DNA of 64,000 nt from Septoria linicola (GCA_024114885.1 CP099418.1:4588001-4652000); one strand, 5' to 3'. Shown: positions 12,244 to 22,955, counted from the stretch's first letter. Notes: generated from the letters alone by a model not told the origin. Numbers and translations are program-made.

Positions 12244-13122
12244 ATGGCACAACAAGATCACATAATCAACGTCCTTCTAGCGACCTTTGCGGGCCTCGGA
12301 CTGCCACGCACGCTCTCACTTCCTACCAAGTCCTCAACATCAATCAGCGATGTGTACAGCACAATTCAGTCCCGGCTGCCACCCTCCACAGACGGCCTAC
12401 TCATTACTACTGTCTCGAACAAGCAACTTCTTCCACACAATGATTCGCCAATCACGACTCTCCTCAGCTGTCCAGATGATACTCTTCTCTCCTTGCGCCT
12501 ATCGCGCAGACTGTGCGGTGGCAAGGGTGGTTTCGGCTCTCAGCTTCGTGCTGCTGGAGGTCGCATGAGCAGTCGCAAGAATCGCAATAGCAATGTAAAT
12601 CCAAATGCATCCAATCGCAATCTGGATGGCAGGAGGCTGCGGACTGTGGACGAGGCGAAGCGACTTGCGGACTACCTGGCGATCAAGCCCGAAATGGAGA
12701 AGAAGGAACGCGAAGAGCGGAAGAAGCGATGGCAAGAGGTTGTAGATGCTGCAGAGAGGAGAGAAGACGAGATCAAGAGTGGGAAGGGTGGTGCAAGCAA
12801 AGGACGATTGGATGCGGAGTGGGTAGAGGGCAAGGAGGATGCCGAAAACAAGACTCGAGAGGCTGTGATACGGGCTATGAAGGAGGGCATGCTGGAAGAA
12901 AGGACGGGTAGCGAGAGTAGCGCGGAAGCGGAGGACAGCGAAGACGAGGACGCTGAGCAAAGTTCCGGATCAAGTGAGGAAGTGAAAGCAGAAGCCTCAA
13001 ACGCTGCGGCTGGCAGGAGTTTCTATGGGTGGGACGAAGACGAAGAAGAAGACACCGACTCCGAGGACGAGGAGCCCGCGCCGAAGTACCAAGGAAAGGG
13101 AAAAGGGAAAGCGGCAGCATGA
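12244..13122 (+). CDS. SDE2: SDE2-type ubiquitin-fold splicing/genome-stability factor
   Basis: Sde2 proteins are made with an N-terminal ubiquitin fold that is cleaved after a GG pair to release a C-terminal fragment beginning KGG, which joins the spliceosome (in fission yeast for splicing of selected introns) and supports genome stability. This intronless gene encodes 292 residues. The ubiquitin-like part spans about 1-93 and ends CGG, followed at once by KGGFGSQLRAAGG, the family hallmark with predicted cleavage between G93 and K94. A charged coiled region (about 140-175) and a very acidic, serine-rich tail follow. The ATG at 12244 is preceded by an A at -3 (accATGG). Identity is firm from the CGG-KGG junction; the exact role in this fungus is inferred. 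Confidence 0.92.
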   Translation: MAQQDHIINVLLATFAGLGLPRTLSLPTKSSTSISDVYSTIQSRLPPSTDGLLITTVSNKQLLPHNDSPITTLLSCPDDTLLSLRLSRRLCGGKGGFGSQLRAAGGRMSSRKNRNSNVNPNASNRNLDGRRLRTVDEAKRLADYLAIKPEMEKKEREERKKRWQEVVDAAERREDEIKSGKGGASKGRLDAEWVEGKEDAENKTREAVIRAMKEGMLEERTGSESSAEAEDSEDEDAEQSSGSSEEVKAEASNAAAGRSFYGWDEDEEEDTDSEDEEPAPKYQGKGKGKAAA

Positions 13123-13397
13123 TGATGTCGTCCTCAAATCATTCTCTTTGCCTCCTTACAAACGCGAAGCAGAGCAGTTGTTCTTTTCAACTGCTCATTA
13201 GCCTAGGCACGATACCCAAACTTTCATGGCTCTCCAACGAGCAACGCGCTTTTCCAGCCTTCCTGTGCAGTCGCAAGTCGCCCGTATTGCGAAGTGGATA
13301 ATGTCTACAAGACATTAGTTTTCTGGTATTGATGTCCTAGCCATACCGCGAGCTCCATCCTCAGGAGCTGCTTACCTCGAACTTGTCCGTCAATCGT

Positions 13398-13953
13398 CTA
13401 GAACCAGCCTCTGAACCAGCCCTTGCTTGGGTACTTCGCGAACTCCTTCTTGTTCATGCGGTACACCGAGTCGCCGTACTTCTTGAGGGTCTCCGCACAG
13501 ATCTCCTCGGCCTCCTTAGAGTTTGGGTGGTGGCCTGCGATGGAACCTTTGTGGTGTTAGTGATCCGGTCGATATCGGCTCCAATCCCATCGCGCCTTCC
13601 GACTCCGCACATTCCATCCCTGTATAATAGAGTCTACCCACTCCCGGTCACTGATCTGTCTATGTACCCAGTTCCGCTGCCAGTGCCACTGACTGCTGTC
13701 CCTGCCGCCGCCGCCGCTGCCACGCCGCTGTCACGAAGATCACAAAGGGGAAAGTTCTGAGGGACAACTTACCAGCGCACTCGGTAGACGGGTTCTGGAA
13801 CTCGACAAGCTCGCCCTCACCAGCCTTGCACGCCTCTCCACCTGGCTCCTTGCACGGGACCACGAGTTTCGGAATGGCCAGAGTGTGAGTTGGGCGGTTG
13901 TGCTTGTGAGCGCTTGGCGTACAGCCGCAGGTCACGATGAGTGGTCCGCACAT
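13398..13953 (-). CDS. Small cysteine-rich protein, tandem paralog A
   Basis: Two exons (13953-13773, 13534-13398) encode 105 residues. The intron is unusually long here (238 bp, 13535-13772) but has a strong gtaagt donor, a CTAAC branch site and an atcgcag acceptor. The protein starts MCGPLIVTCGCT and has seven cysteines (2, 9, 11, 34, 42, 59, 73) with the motifs VPCKEPGGEAC, FQNPSTECAG and EEICAETLKKYG. There is no signal peptide or membrane segment, so it is probably cytosolic or nuclear, perhaps metal-binding. It shares intron position and motifs with the next gene upstream (paralog B), which points to tandem duplication. I do not recognise a characterised family. Confidence 0.75.
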
Positions 13954-14446
13954 CTTTGCTTGTGGAAGGGTTTGTTTCTTGTGAGGTTTGCTGTGGACGG
14001 TGTTGGAAGTTGTTGATGGAAGAAGGGCTTGTTGAAGGCGTTGTGAGTGTTGGTGAAGAGGAAGAGGAAGAAGCAGAAGAAGCGAGTCAGCTCGAGAAAT
14101 GTATAGTTTGCTTCTGTGTGCAGGTGAATTCCGAAACGCGTGCCAAGCATCACCTGTCATCCGCAAGCCGCACGAGAATGACGGGTGCATGGCACTATGA
14201 TTGGACGAAGAGTGAAGAGGATTGAAAACGTGCCAGGATTTGGTGAAGCACTCGGCGCGAGAGACGTAAGCAGGAAGACACAGTAGGCGATTGGGCGCCA
14301 ACACCTGCCACGAAATCTAGGGAGCTCGACTGGCTCTACCTCCAGCTCACCAATTGAAGATATTCTATCCTCTGGTCGCAGATCGAGCGTTGAAGTGTTC
14401 TCAGCTGCAAACCAATCCGCCCATATCCAACTCCTGCCTCCACCAA
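13954..14446. other. Intergenic region between tandem paralogs
   Basis: About 490 bp containing the 3' end of paralog B and the promoter of paralog A. The plus-strand frame at 13941-14225 is antisense and low-complexity; I do not support it. Confidence 0.45.
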
Positions 14447-14867
14447 CTACACGCCTTTCGAACTCGAGGTACCTTTCACCCCAAACATTCCCCCAATCCA
14501 AGCCTTCCAACCCTTCTGTCTGACTCCACGCATATTCACACGCCAAAGCGCTTCTCCATACTTCTTCAGTGCTTCCGTGCAAATCCCCTCGCACAGCTCA
14601 GACTGTGGGTGGAGACCTGCTGCGATGCCTGCGTTTCATGGTCAGCGGCGCTTCACTTTCGAGCCGCAGAGGCGAGATCGCCGACATACCTGCGCATAGT
14701 GTTGGCGGATTCTGGAAGTTCTGATCTTCACATACGGCGGCTCTACACGCGGACGAGCCAGGCTCGATACAGGGGACTTTTAAGTCCTCGAACGTGTAGA
14801 AGTGGTCGGAGATTGGTTGGCCATAGGGCGTCAAGCGCTGGCAGATGACGGTGAGTTTGCGACACAT
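14447..14867 (-). CDS. Small cysteine-rich protein, tandem paralog B
   Basis: Two exons (14867-14690 and 14616-14447) encode 115 residues, starting MCRKLTVICQ. It shares with paralog A the order VPCxEPGxxAC, FQNPxTxCAG, HPxS...ICTEALKKYG, and the intron in the same place (after CA-G, phase 1). Conserved cysteines correspond to 2, 9, 33, 41, 58 and 72. The C-terminal tail (RVNMRGVRQKGWKAW...) is basic and unlike A's. The 3' splice site sits in a run of three AGs, all in frame (intron ending at 14629, 14620 or 14617); I chose 14617 because it aligns exactly with paralog A. No signal peptide. Function unknown. Confidence 0.75.
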
Positions 14868-16198
14868 TGTAGCTTGTTCGGTGTTCGTGTTGTGTTCGTG
14901 TTGGGTCGTTGTGACGAGTGACTTTTGAAGTGGCGAATGTTCTAGGCGATGCCAAGAAGTGAAGTGAAGCAAAGTGGGAGCGCATGGCGTTTCACGTGCA
15001 TATTGCACTACTGTTGCCAATGACCGCCGACTCCGTAGGTTGTCAGTGAGACGTGTTAGCAGAGAGTATATCGAGAGCAGCCACTGTGCCTCCCCAGGAC
15101 GAGTCTCGGTCGGTGACAGAGTGCTTCGAAAGTTGTTCAGATACGCTGAAATACGATAGACCTCGGATGGATCCGCCGCATCGCTCGCACTATATATTCA
15201 CCCTCATCCTGCCTGCATCGAGTCGTGAACATCAGGCTTATCGAAGCCGACGAACACCTGAGTACGCTTACAATGGTGCTAGCAGTATGGAAGAAGAGTT
15301 GCCACCTTATTAGCAGGCTATCGAGAAACATCGGATTAATCAATTGCTAGCTGCACTCCTTCGGATCCGTGCTGTAGCAAAGCACAAAGAAGTCGATTGC
15401 GAAAAGGTCTCGAATGAAGCAGTCGACCTGTCGGGATTCTTGTCGCAGGTATTGAACATCGACTATGACATCGCGGGTACGTGCAGCAAACCACTGCCTC
15501 GTGGTCGACATGCCAAGTTCACAAAATGTGCTATGCAGCTCCACGACGATGTCCTCTCACTGGAGAACGATCTTATCATACAAAAGCATGTCTCCATCGC
15601 GAATCTTGAGGCCGATATATACTCGCCAGCTGTAGAGCTCGACATCCCACCCGAAGCAATTAACATAGTACTTCGCCACTATCTCAGATGTACAACTTCG
15701 ACTAGTTAATGGAGTGCGGGCCAAAGCTCATCGTATACTGGATGCATCCCTACATTATCTAAGAGCGAGGGATTAAAGGACTTGTAGAAAAGCTCTGTTG
15801 GGATTGGAGTCATTTTCGGCAAAGGCTAAGGACTTTTGCAGACTATAGCTTCAGTAAGGTAGCATTCTTGGCTGGTATTATTAGAGCGACTCGACACTTT
15901 GTACACCGAGGGCATCCGTGGCGACGCATAATCGATCGACGAGCGTCCCTTGACACGGAGCTGATGGCAGAGGTCAGGACTTTGCTCAACAACACGACCG
16001 AAGCCTGTCACACAAAGAAGTAGACCGGCAACGGGAGGCGCTTGTACAGTAAGCCGAACTTGCGAGCAATATTCGAATCAGATGTGAGGTTACTGCTCAC
16101 TGCTCCACCTCCCTCCTGATATCATCATGTCCTAAGCTGTACAATTTGTGCTGCCTTTCGCCCTTCACCTCCTCTTCCATGTTCGATGCTGTTTGCAC
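14868..16198. other. Gene-poor interval with one doubtful open frame
   Basis: About 1.3 kb between paralog B and the GH5 gene. It includes a TATATATTC element at 15191-15199 and the candidate frame listed at 15287-15709. Nothing else is supportable. Confidence 0.4.
15287..15709 (+). pseudogene. Doubtful gene remnant with in-frame stop at codon 9
   Basis: An ATG at 15287 opens MEEELPPY, then TAG (15311-15313), after which the same frame stays open for 132 codons with a plausible protein-like composition (QAIEKHRINQLLAALLRIRAVAKHKE..., later LDIPPEAINIVLRHYL). A TATA-like element lies about 90 bases upstream. I tried to explain the stop by an intron ending at the TAG acceptor (gtacgc donor at 15262), but every phase runs into a stop. 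It may be a decayed gene, a chance frame, or part of a gene with exons I did not find. No family recognised. Confidence 0.25.
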
Positions 16199-17537
16199 TC
16201 ATCTGAATCCAGAGCAGACATCTTGGTAGACATTCTTCTCTAGCCCTGCTGCGTCTGTCGGAATATAGTTCTTGTAAGTCGCGTATGAGTACGTCCAGCG
16301 GGGGTCGTTCAGCTCAGTCTTCCAGGTCCAGTATACCCAGCCGTCCATGCCAGGCTTCTCGTAAAGCTGTTGCTGTGCAGTGAACCATTGCTTGAACCAG
16401 TCGCCATCATTCTTGTCGACATCTGAGGTCATGCTCCATTCGCCGGTGACCGTGAAGTCCTGGCCGCTGACGACTCGGGAGTCGGTGCAAGCACTGTGCA
16501 TGAGCTTGTACTTGTTGCCTCTGTCACTCCCCGAGAACGCAAATCCGATGTAGTTGTGATCATCGTACGCAGTCATGGGATCATTCTTGATTGCTGCCGT
16601 GGTTCTAGGATCGCCAGAGTCCCACTTGCTAGACATGAATTGCACGTGGAGTTTCTTGCTGTCTGCGACATTCAGAGAAGACTCGGCGTCTCGGACGGCC
16701 TTGAGAGCAGCTGGGTAGTACTTCTGAATCAAGCCGGGATCCTCACCCGGTGCTGGGTAGCGACCGTTTGCGTCGTGTCTCGACACAGGCTCGTTCAATA
16801 CCTCAATCATCCCCACGGACGCGTAGGCGGAGTTGGTGTGGATGCGGTTGGTCATCCATGACAGCCACTTCTCAGCGCGTCCAAAGTTGTAGTCGTTGAA
16901 GAAGCCGGCTGGCTTATTGTTCTGGCCGGTGAACACATCTTCTTGCTGGCCGCCGGGCGCGCCGTGGAAGTCGATGATAACGTACATGCCCAAATCCGTG
17001 GCTTTCTGTACCACTGCATCGAGGTACTTCAGCATAGGAGCCGGATCAGGGAAAGGCTCACTAGAGTCGACGATGGCAGCGTACGACCAATAGCCGATGG
17101 GGATTCTTATAGTGTTGAGTCCCACATCGTGAGCAGATTGCACAGTGGCAGGATTGATCCAATCTCTCCAGTGATTCGCGAATTTCGTGTTTCCAGTCGC
17201 TCTGTTGCTTCCTGAATAGTGATCTTTCATGCAATCAAACTCAGATGCTGAACTGCCACAGCCCATCTTGCTCCTGTGCTTTGTTAGCAGATATACTTCA
17301 ATGCTGAATCGAGGAGCCTCACCATTCATTCTGCATGAAGAATGGTTCAGAGATAAGCCATGCTCCGAAATTCACACCACGGATTTTGGTTTGGCCTTGT
17401 GGTAGAGACGGCTCGAAACGACGTCCTAGCTTCTCGAATCGAGCGGTCTGGTTGAATGCGTCAAGATCATGGTCTTGTGGAAGCCATGCGGTGACACCGC
17501 TGGCGAGAAGTGCGAAAGATAATAGACGATATTGCAT
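16199..17537 (-). CDS. Secreted GH5 beta-glucanase (exgB/endo-1,6-beta-glucanase-like)
   Basis: Glycoside hydrolase family 5 enzyme acting on beta-glucan of fungal walls or similar polymers; secreted. Two exons (17537-17323 and 17273-16199, 49-bp intron) encode 429 residues. A signal peptide is clear: MQYRLLSFALLASGVTA, cut before WLPQ. Seen: RGVNFGAWLISEPFF (family start motif), IRIPIGYWSY, DFHGAPGGQ, the acid/base glutamate in VLNEPV (E233) and the nucleophile in VTGEWS (E350), followed by WVYWTWKTE. The stretch after NEP (RHDANGRYPAPGEDPG) is closer to the endo-1,6-beta-glucanase B group than to yeast Exg1-type exo-1,3-glucanases; that choice is from memory. Both catalytic residues are intact, so it should be active. 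Confidence 0.9.
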
Positions 17538-19670
17538 ATTGCCGTTGATGATTGGAAGGCTTGATGAGCACGCTTTTGGTCGTTGGGCTTGCGAGTGATC
17601 TTATATGCGTTCTGTCCGGATCTGCATCGTGTCCGGCCACATAAATCTTCAGCTCGATCTACATTACATTGTGCATGCATGCATCCTCTCCAGTAACACT
17701 GGAGCCAAGGGGCAAGCCAAAAAGCGCAAGCCGGTCAGCGTAACACTACCACGTATCAGCTGTCATTGTCGATCACTGTTGAGTATCGCATTTCGAATGC
17801 TTATTTTGATGAAGCAGTGCAGGCTGGCGAAGGAGACTGGGCGACTAAGCTTTGCTTGCCGTTTCAGGCGTGCCACTGCCGCTAGGCTACAAGTGGCATT
17901 TCTTGAGAAGCTATTGTTGCTAAACGCAGCAATGCCACCTTCTCCAGTCAGTAATGCTCCGGACTGCCAGTTGCCCAATAAAGCTCGTAGCTATGCGAAC
18001 TACTGTGCAGGCCAGTGTGGTGGCTGCTGCTATGCTCACATAGGCAACTCATTCTTAGGCCTAGTCTACTAATGATCATGAGGGTGATCCCAAGGCTTAT
18101 ATCTCTTGCTGCGCAACGCTAATGATCCTACCGGAGGTATCAGTGACCATGAGGGTGGCTCAGGATAATAGCCCCAAGACGCCGTGGTGGTCGCAGCCCT
18201 CTGCATGTACAAGCTCCGTCTCATAGTGGCTGTAGTGATATCTCGGGAGCAGTGGAGTCCATCGTACTGCTTCTGAGTGTTGTGCGGCGTGGAGCGGCGG
18301 CACTATGGACATCCTCGGATGTTTGGTCAACGGCGAGTGAGATACCAATTAGAAGTGCGAACGACCACATCGTAGCGATGCTTCGTAAGAGCTCTCAATG
18401 GAACCACCTTTGGACTTGAGCTGCTCGGAGATGCTCAGTGTACGTCTCGACTGTCATCAGTAGTGTCGCAGGTGCATAAGCTTCTGCAGTCACCGTGCAT
18501 ATTCGAGCTCTGTCCGGAAACACGGCTCGGATTTCCTTGCATCTGGATACATCAATGTCGATCAAATGGTAGGCCTGACTTTAGAGATACCGCCGTCGCA
18601 GGCTAGCAGGGCGAAGTCATGCCCATGTGAGCTCGATAGCACTTCTCTGCGGGGTATTTTGACTTTGGCATTGTTCGTTCATGCCACGGCTGACATGAGC
18701 TCCGAGGCATGCGCATGCTTGGCTGACCTGTGTCATGAGGGCAACCAGAACGATCAGAAACTCATTCAACCAGTTCACGCGTTATGTTCTCGAACCCAGA
18801 TGGAAGGAAGGGAGTGCTGGAAGAGATGCGGTCGTTGAGACATCCTTGCCGTATTGTTTCGTGCTGACATAAGTGCCAAGCTTTGTGGTCGACGCAGTCT
18901 CCTTCTATGACACTCTTCAGTCCTTCATATCTGCACCATGTCGCTGACTGGGAGATCAGAGCTGAACATAACCTCGAGATTAGTGCTCGCGACCACAGGG
19001 AATCAATCGCTGCACAAGATGTCCAGGCTATGTGCAGGCATGGGAGGCAGTCCGTGTCAAGAGAGCAAATCAGGGATCCACAGGTCGCTATGACTGCGCC
19101 TACGAGATGGTAGCCAAGTCAGCCTATATGATATCGTTTATCGTTGCTGCTGTCGCTCGCTCCAGGTCACTCGAATTAACAGCCGTGTCAGAGCGTGAGA
19201 TGCAACTCTGGCAGCTGAACTGGCAATCATCCGGAACTTAAGCATGCCTTCGGGCCACAGTCACAACATGCTTCCTCCAAGCTATCGAATTATCTTTGCC
19301 ATCAAGATCCAGCGTCTCGCTCGAGAAAGACAGAACTTCGAAGCCCTGTCTAGCGGCTTTGCAGACGGAGTAATTTAGATAGCCCGACTTTGGAAGGATC
19401 GAGCATGTGGCTGCGACAAAAAGTCCTAAGCGATTGCAGAGCAGAGACCGTTCATACGCACATAATTGGTAATCAATACCATCTTACAACTCGGCGTGCA
19501 GGCTTTGTAATGCAGCGAATGAACAACAGCTCACCATATACATATGAATCTGCACCACGAGGCACTGATTGACACAGTACAATTCAAAACTGGAAATAGA
19601 ACCAGTGTCTGCACAATTGGAGAATCGGCACAAGAAAGCGACGCAAACCATATAACCACATCCCCAAGCA
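17538..19670. other. Gene-poor interval (2.1 kb)
   Basis: Contains the GH5 promoter at its left end. The frames at 17605-18072 and 18566-18838 (+) lack family resemblance and start context. Weak imperfect direct repeats (CTAATGATC near 18070 and 18119; TGAYCATGAGGGTG near 18074 and 18146) are visible. No transposon ends recognised. Confidence 0.4.
17600..17607 (-). promoter_or_regulatory. Probable TATA box of the GH5 gene
   Basis: CATATAAG on the minus strand, 63-70 bases upstream of the ATG at 17537. Spacing and sequence fit a TATA element. Confidence 0.45.
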
Positions 19671-20570
19671 ATGTCACACATGACCAAGAGATCAGTCTTG
19701 ATCACAGGCTGCTCAGATGGCGGCCTAGGCGCGCATCTCGCGATTGCGTTCGACAAAGCTGGCTGGCGAGTATTCGCAACAGCTCGGAACCCTGCCAAAC
19801 TCACCACAGTGCGCGCAGCAGGTCTTGAGACTTTGGTCCTGGACACCCTTTCGGTCGATTCGATTGCGACCTGCGCCTCACAAGTACACGGACTCACTGG
19901 CGGCTCGCTAGACATGCTTCTCAACAATGCTGGAGGAGGATACTCGATGCCTCTTCTTGACGTGGATCTGGTCAAGCTCCGTGAAGTCTTTGAACTTAAT
20001 GTCTTCTCCCTGGTCACGGTCAGCAGAGGCTTCCTGCCCCTTCTCCGGGCATCCAGACACGGGGCGACAATCGTGAACAACACTTCCTGCTCCTCTCTAC
20101 CGTCCGCGGCACTGCCATTCGCGGGCTCTTACAATGCTTTCAATGCTGCAGCGGCCAATCTCACTGAAGTTATGCGACTTGAGCTTCAGCCGTTCGAAGT
20201 CAAAGTCGTGAACCTCATGACAGGGGCAGTGAGATCATCCTTCCACGCGAATCTGACCGAAACTACTCTACCCCCGGATTCGATCTATAACGTCGCGAAA
20301 GACAGAGTCGAAAGGACGATGGCAGGTGAGGGCCAGAGCCGTGACGATGGTGCGGATCCTGAGGTGTACGCCAAACATGTTGTGGCGAAGTTAAGCAGGC
20401 AGAGTCCATCCCATTGGGTCTGGGAAGGGAAGTGGACGACTTTAGCATGGTTCGGACAGTTTCTACCAATTGGGACCTTTGATCGTGTGATCAAGAACAT
20501 GGTTGGGCTGGACATTCTCGAGAAGACAATTCGGCAGCAGAATATCGCAAAAACGAAGAAAGTCGTATGA
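19671..20570 (+). CDS. Short-chain dehydrogenase/reductase (Ayr1-like) with degenerate active site
   Basis: Classical SDR fold resembling fungal 1-acyl-DHAP reductase (Ayr1)-type enzymes. Intronless, 299 residues. Seen: the nucleotide-binding turn TGCSDGGLGAHLA (about 13-25), FATARNP, the NNAG motif (LLNNAGGGYS), a serine about 13 residues before the tyrosine, Tyr154, and the substrate-loop end MTGAVRSSF. The active-site motif is YNAFN instead of YxxxK: the lysine that normally lowers the tyrosine pKa and contacts the nicotinamide ribose is Asn158. The codons (TAC AAT GCT TTC AAT) are clear. Reductase activity is therefore doubtful; a binding or regulatory role, or an unusual enzyme, is possible. 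The rest of the gene is intact. Confidence 0.88.
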   Translation: MSHMTKRSVLITGCSDGGLGAHLAIAFDKAGWRVFATARNPAKLTTVRAAGLETLVLDTLSVDSIATCASQVHGLTGGSLDMLLNNAGGGYSMPLLDVDLVKLREVFELNVFSLVTVSRGFLPLLRASRHGATIVNNTSCSSLPSAALPFAGSYNAFNAAAANLTEVMRLELQPFEVKVVNLMTGAVRSSFHANLTETTLPPDSIYNVAKDRVERTMAGEGQSRDDGADPEVYAKHVVAKLSRQSPSHWVWEGKWTTLAWFGQFLPIGTFDRVIKNMVGLDILEKTIRQQNIAKTKKVV

Positions 20571-21625
20571 TACTGTTGCTAAGACAGATAGACATGCCCT
20601 GGTGAATGATGTGGGGCTTGGCGCATCTCATGTACCGGGTACAGCTGTTCGACAGACAAGACTGTCGAGAAATTTGTGAAGGCCATCGAGTGCTGGACTG
20701 CGCTCCCAGTAGTAACGTGATCGACTTCATATGCGAGACATTCTTTAGCAGATGGAGTCACGACCTAGTCCATTGTACCAAATAGACTTTCTCATCCTTA
20801 CGTCGACGTGGGATGTCCAGTCTCTAGATCTTGACACTACGCTGACTCGCACTCCACCATGTGAAGCATTCAACTCTGGTTGAGATGGACGCTACTGCCT
20901 ACCGGTATTGTAATGCAAGTAGACGAGCGCTTAGCTCGGGACTCTGAAGGAAATTCGCTTAGGTGCATCGGCACCTTGCAAAGTGAACTCTGTCTGCTGC
21001 TGATGTACGCGACTTCCTCTAGAGCCAAGCAGAATGTTCTCAGGCACTTAGGCAGGAATCGACTTCAGCCGACAACAGCCGAGCACTGCGTCCATTTCTG
21101 CTTCTGGTGACACAGCCGTGTGGCATTACATCAATCTCCGACACGATGCGACATCTGCAGCCCACTCGTGGGAAAACCTGACAAAGTGGCAAAGCAAAGG
21201 ATGCTTAGCTGAAGTTCAAGCATCAAGCAAGACTGCTCTATCTGACACTTCAAAGGATGGCGAGTTTAGACCATAACAAGGAAGGACTCCATGGTCAAAG
21301 ACGAATAGATGAAAGTAGAAGCTATTGAGAAGAAGTATAGAACGTTGGGCTTCTCGCTACCCTGAATGCATGACACTACCTAGATCGTCGTTTCAGCGCT
21401 CGTTCGCAGCCTCGCTACCATTCTTACGGTCGTTCTGGTGCCTCTGCAACGGCCATTTCAGGCAGCTCAATGTTGAGGAGGCTGGAGCGCTGTGGATATG
21501 TAATTGTGCTCCCGGCACAGCAGATGGCCACTGCGGCAGTTGCACCTGTCTTTCTCCCCATACCCCATGAACACTTCAAGTGACCGGTTCTGGACGATGC
21601 CTTTTAGTTTTGTATTTGCGCAATC
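20571..21625. other. Intergenic, no gene seen
   Basis: About 1.05 kb between the SDR and the first rhodopsin-like gene. Only short conflicting frames. It should contain the promoter of the rhodopsin-like gene. Confidence 0.45.
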
Positions 21626-22955
21626 ATGCCTGGTAATCTACAATCGATCCCGGCCTCTGTGATTGCGAACTGGCCGCCGCCGAACTACATCGATCCTGTC
21701 CGACGAACATGGATGCCAGCTTTTGCTGGGACTTTTCAGGCTGTCGCAACCCTGTTGCTGGTGACGAGACTGTGCCTACGAGCAAATGGCAAAGCTGGAA
21801 AGTTTGGATTAGACGATGTAAGCCAGCAAGCAAGCATGATTGTCAAAGACGTTGCTGACGGCTTGCGGGCACTGCTGATTCCAGCTTACCTTGGAAGCAC
21901 TGCGTTCACAACACTGTGTATCTTGGGTGCTCAGAAACATGGCATGGACAGGCACATCTGGGATGTGCGCTACGAGACGTTCGAGTACACTGCTCTAATC
22001 GGCTGGGCCGCCCAGGTGGCCTTCATCATTAGCACTTGTAGCACCAAGATCTCCGTCCTACTCTTCTACCGCAGACTCACGGAGGGCAGTTGTCGCAAGC
22101 TGTGGAAGGTACCCAAATTAACCATCACGTTTCCCGATGTGTCCGGCTGACAAGGAGCAGTATCTCACCATTGGCGCGATCATTTTCACTGCTGCATATT
22201 GCATCGCTCTGGTTCTGGCGCTCGTCTTCAATTGTTCGCCGACTAGCGCCTACTGGCGATCGTTCAATGTCAATTATGTCGACGACTATCGATGTGCGGA
22301 CACGACAGTACTCAATCCACTGTCGGGAGCTCTGAGCATTCTGAGCGATGTGTACTCAGTGGTTCTGCCCATGTTAATCATGGCAAGGCTGCAAGCTACA
22401 CAGCGACAGAAGTGGGCGTTGAACTTGGTCTTCAGCCTTGGGCTGCTCGTGGTAGCTGCTGGGATTGCTCGCACGTACTACCTGGAACGCCTTGGTACCC
22501 ACTGGGACATCACATGGCTCGGATTCGACGTTCTCGTCTGGTCGCAGGTAGAGATCCAACTCTCCATAATTTGCGCATGTGCGCCGGCACTCCGGGTACT
22601 CTTCCGAAGTTATCTCAGCAACTCGTTATCGAAAGCCATAGGCAGTGCGAAAACAAGCTCGAGCAAGAATGCCAATCGTCTTTCGCGTCCGTCGGACACT
22701 ATATGTATCGTCAGCTACCCTGCAGACTCGTCTACGCCCCAAGAGCATGGGACGGTGGAAGAATGTGGCTTAGATAAGACAGCCAGATCGACCCTGGAGA
22801 GTGTGGCTGACATGGAAGCTGCGTCTGCTACGGGACGTCCATCGACAGCTTCAAGCCTTGTCAGGACCCCAAGAGAGTACGAGAGCTTCGTTCTGGACAA
22901 TCTCAGGGAGCAGCACAACCAGTATATTGTATGGGCATCTGCGCCGCGATCGTAA
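21626..22955 (+). CDS. Fungal rhodopsin-domain 7TM membrane protein, copy 1
   Basis: Member of the large fungal integral-membrane family annotated as rhodopsin domain (relatives include Pth11-like and satratoxin-cluster SAT4-like proteins); ligand and function unknown. N-terminal WPPPNY, KFGLDD, the HGMDRHIWDVRY loop, STKISVLLFYRRL and IICACAPALR are family hallmarks. Exons: 21626-22108, then a 52-bp intron (22109-22160, phase 0), then 22161-22955. Inside exon 1, right after FGLDD, is a 51-bp intron-like insert (21818-21868) with a good gtaagc donor and GCTGAC branch site but ending TTGCGG rather than CAG. It is a multiple of three with no stop, so the protein is 425 residues if retained and 408 if removed. 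The C-terminal cytosolic tail is Ser/Thr-rich. Confidence 0.82.

Noticed and set aside
15262..15313. Possible 52-bp intron gtacgc...ttattag to rescue the 15.3-kb frame
   Set aside because: All three phases of the upstream exon lead to a stop, before or after the junction.
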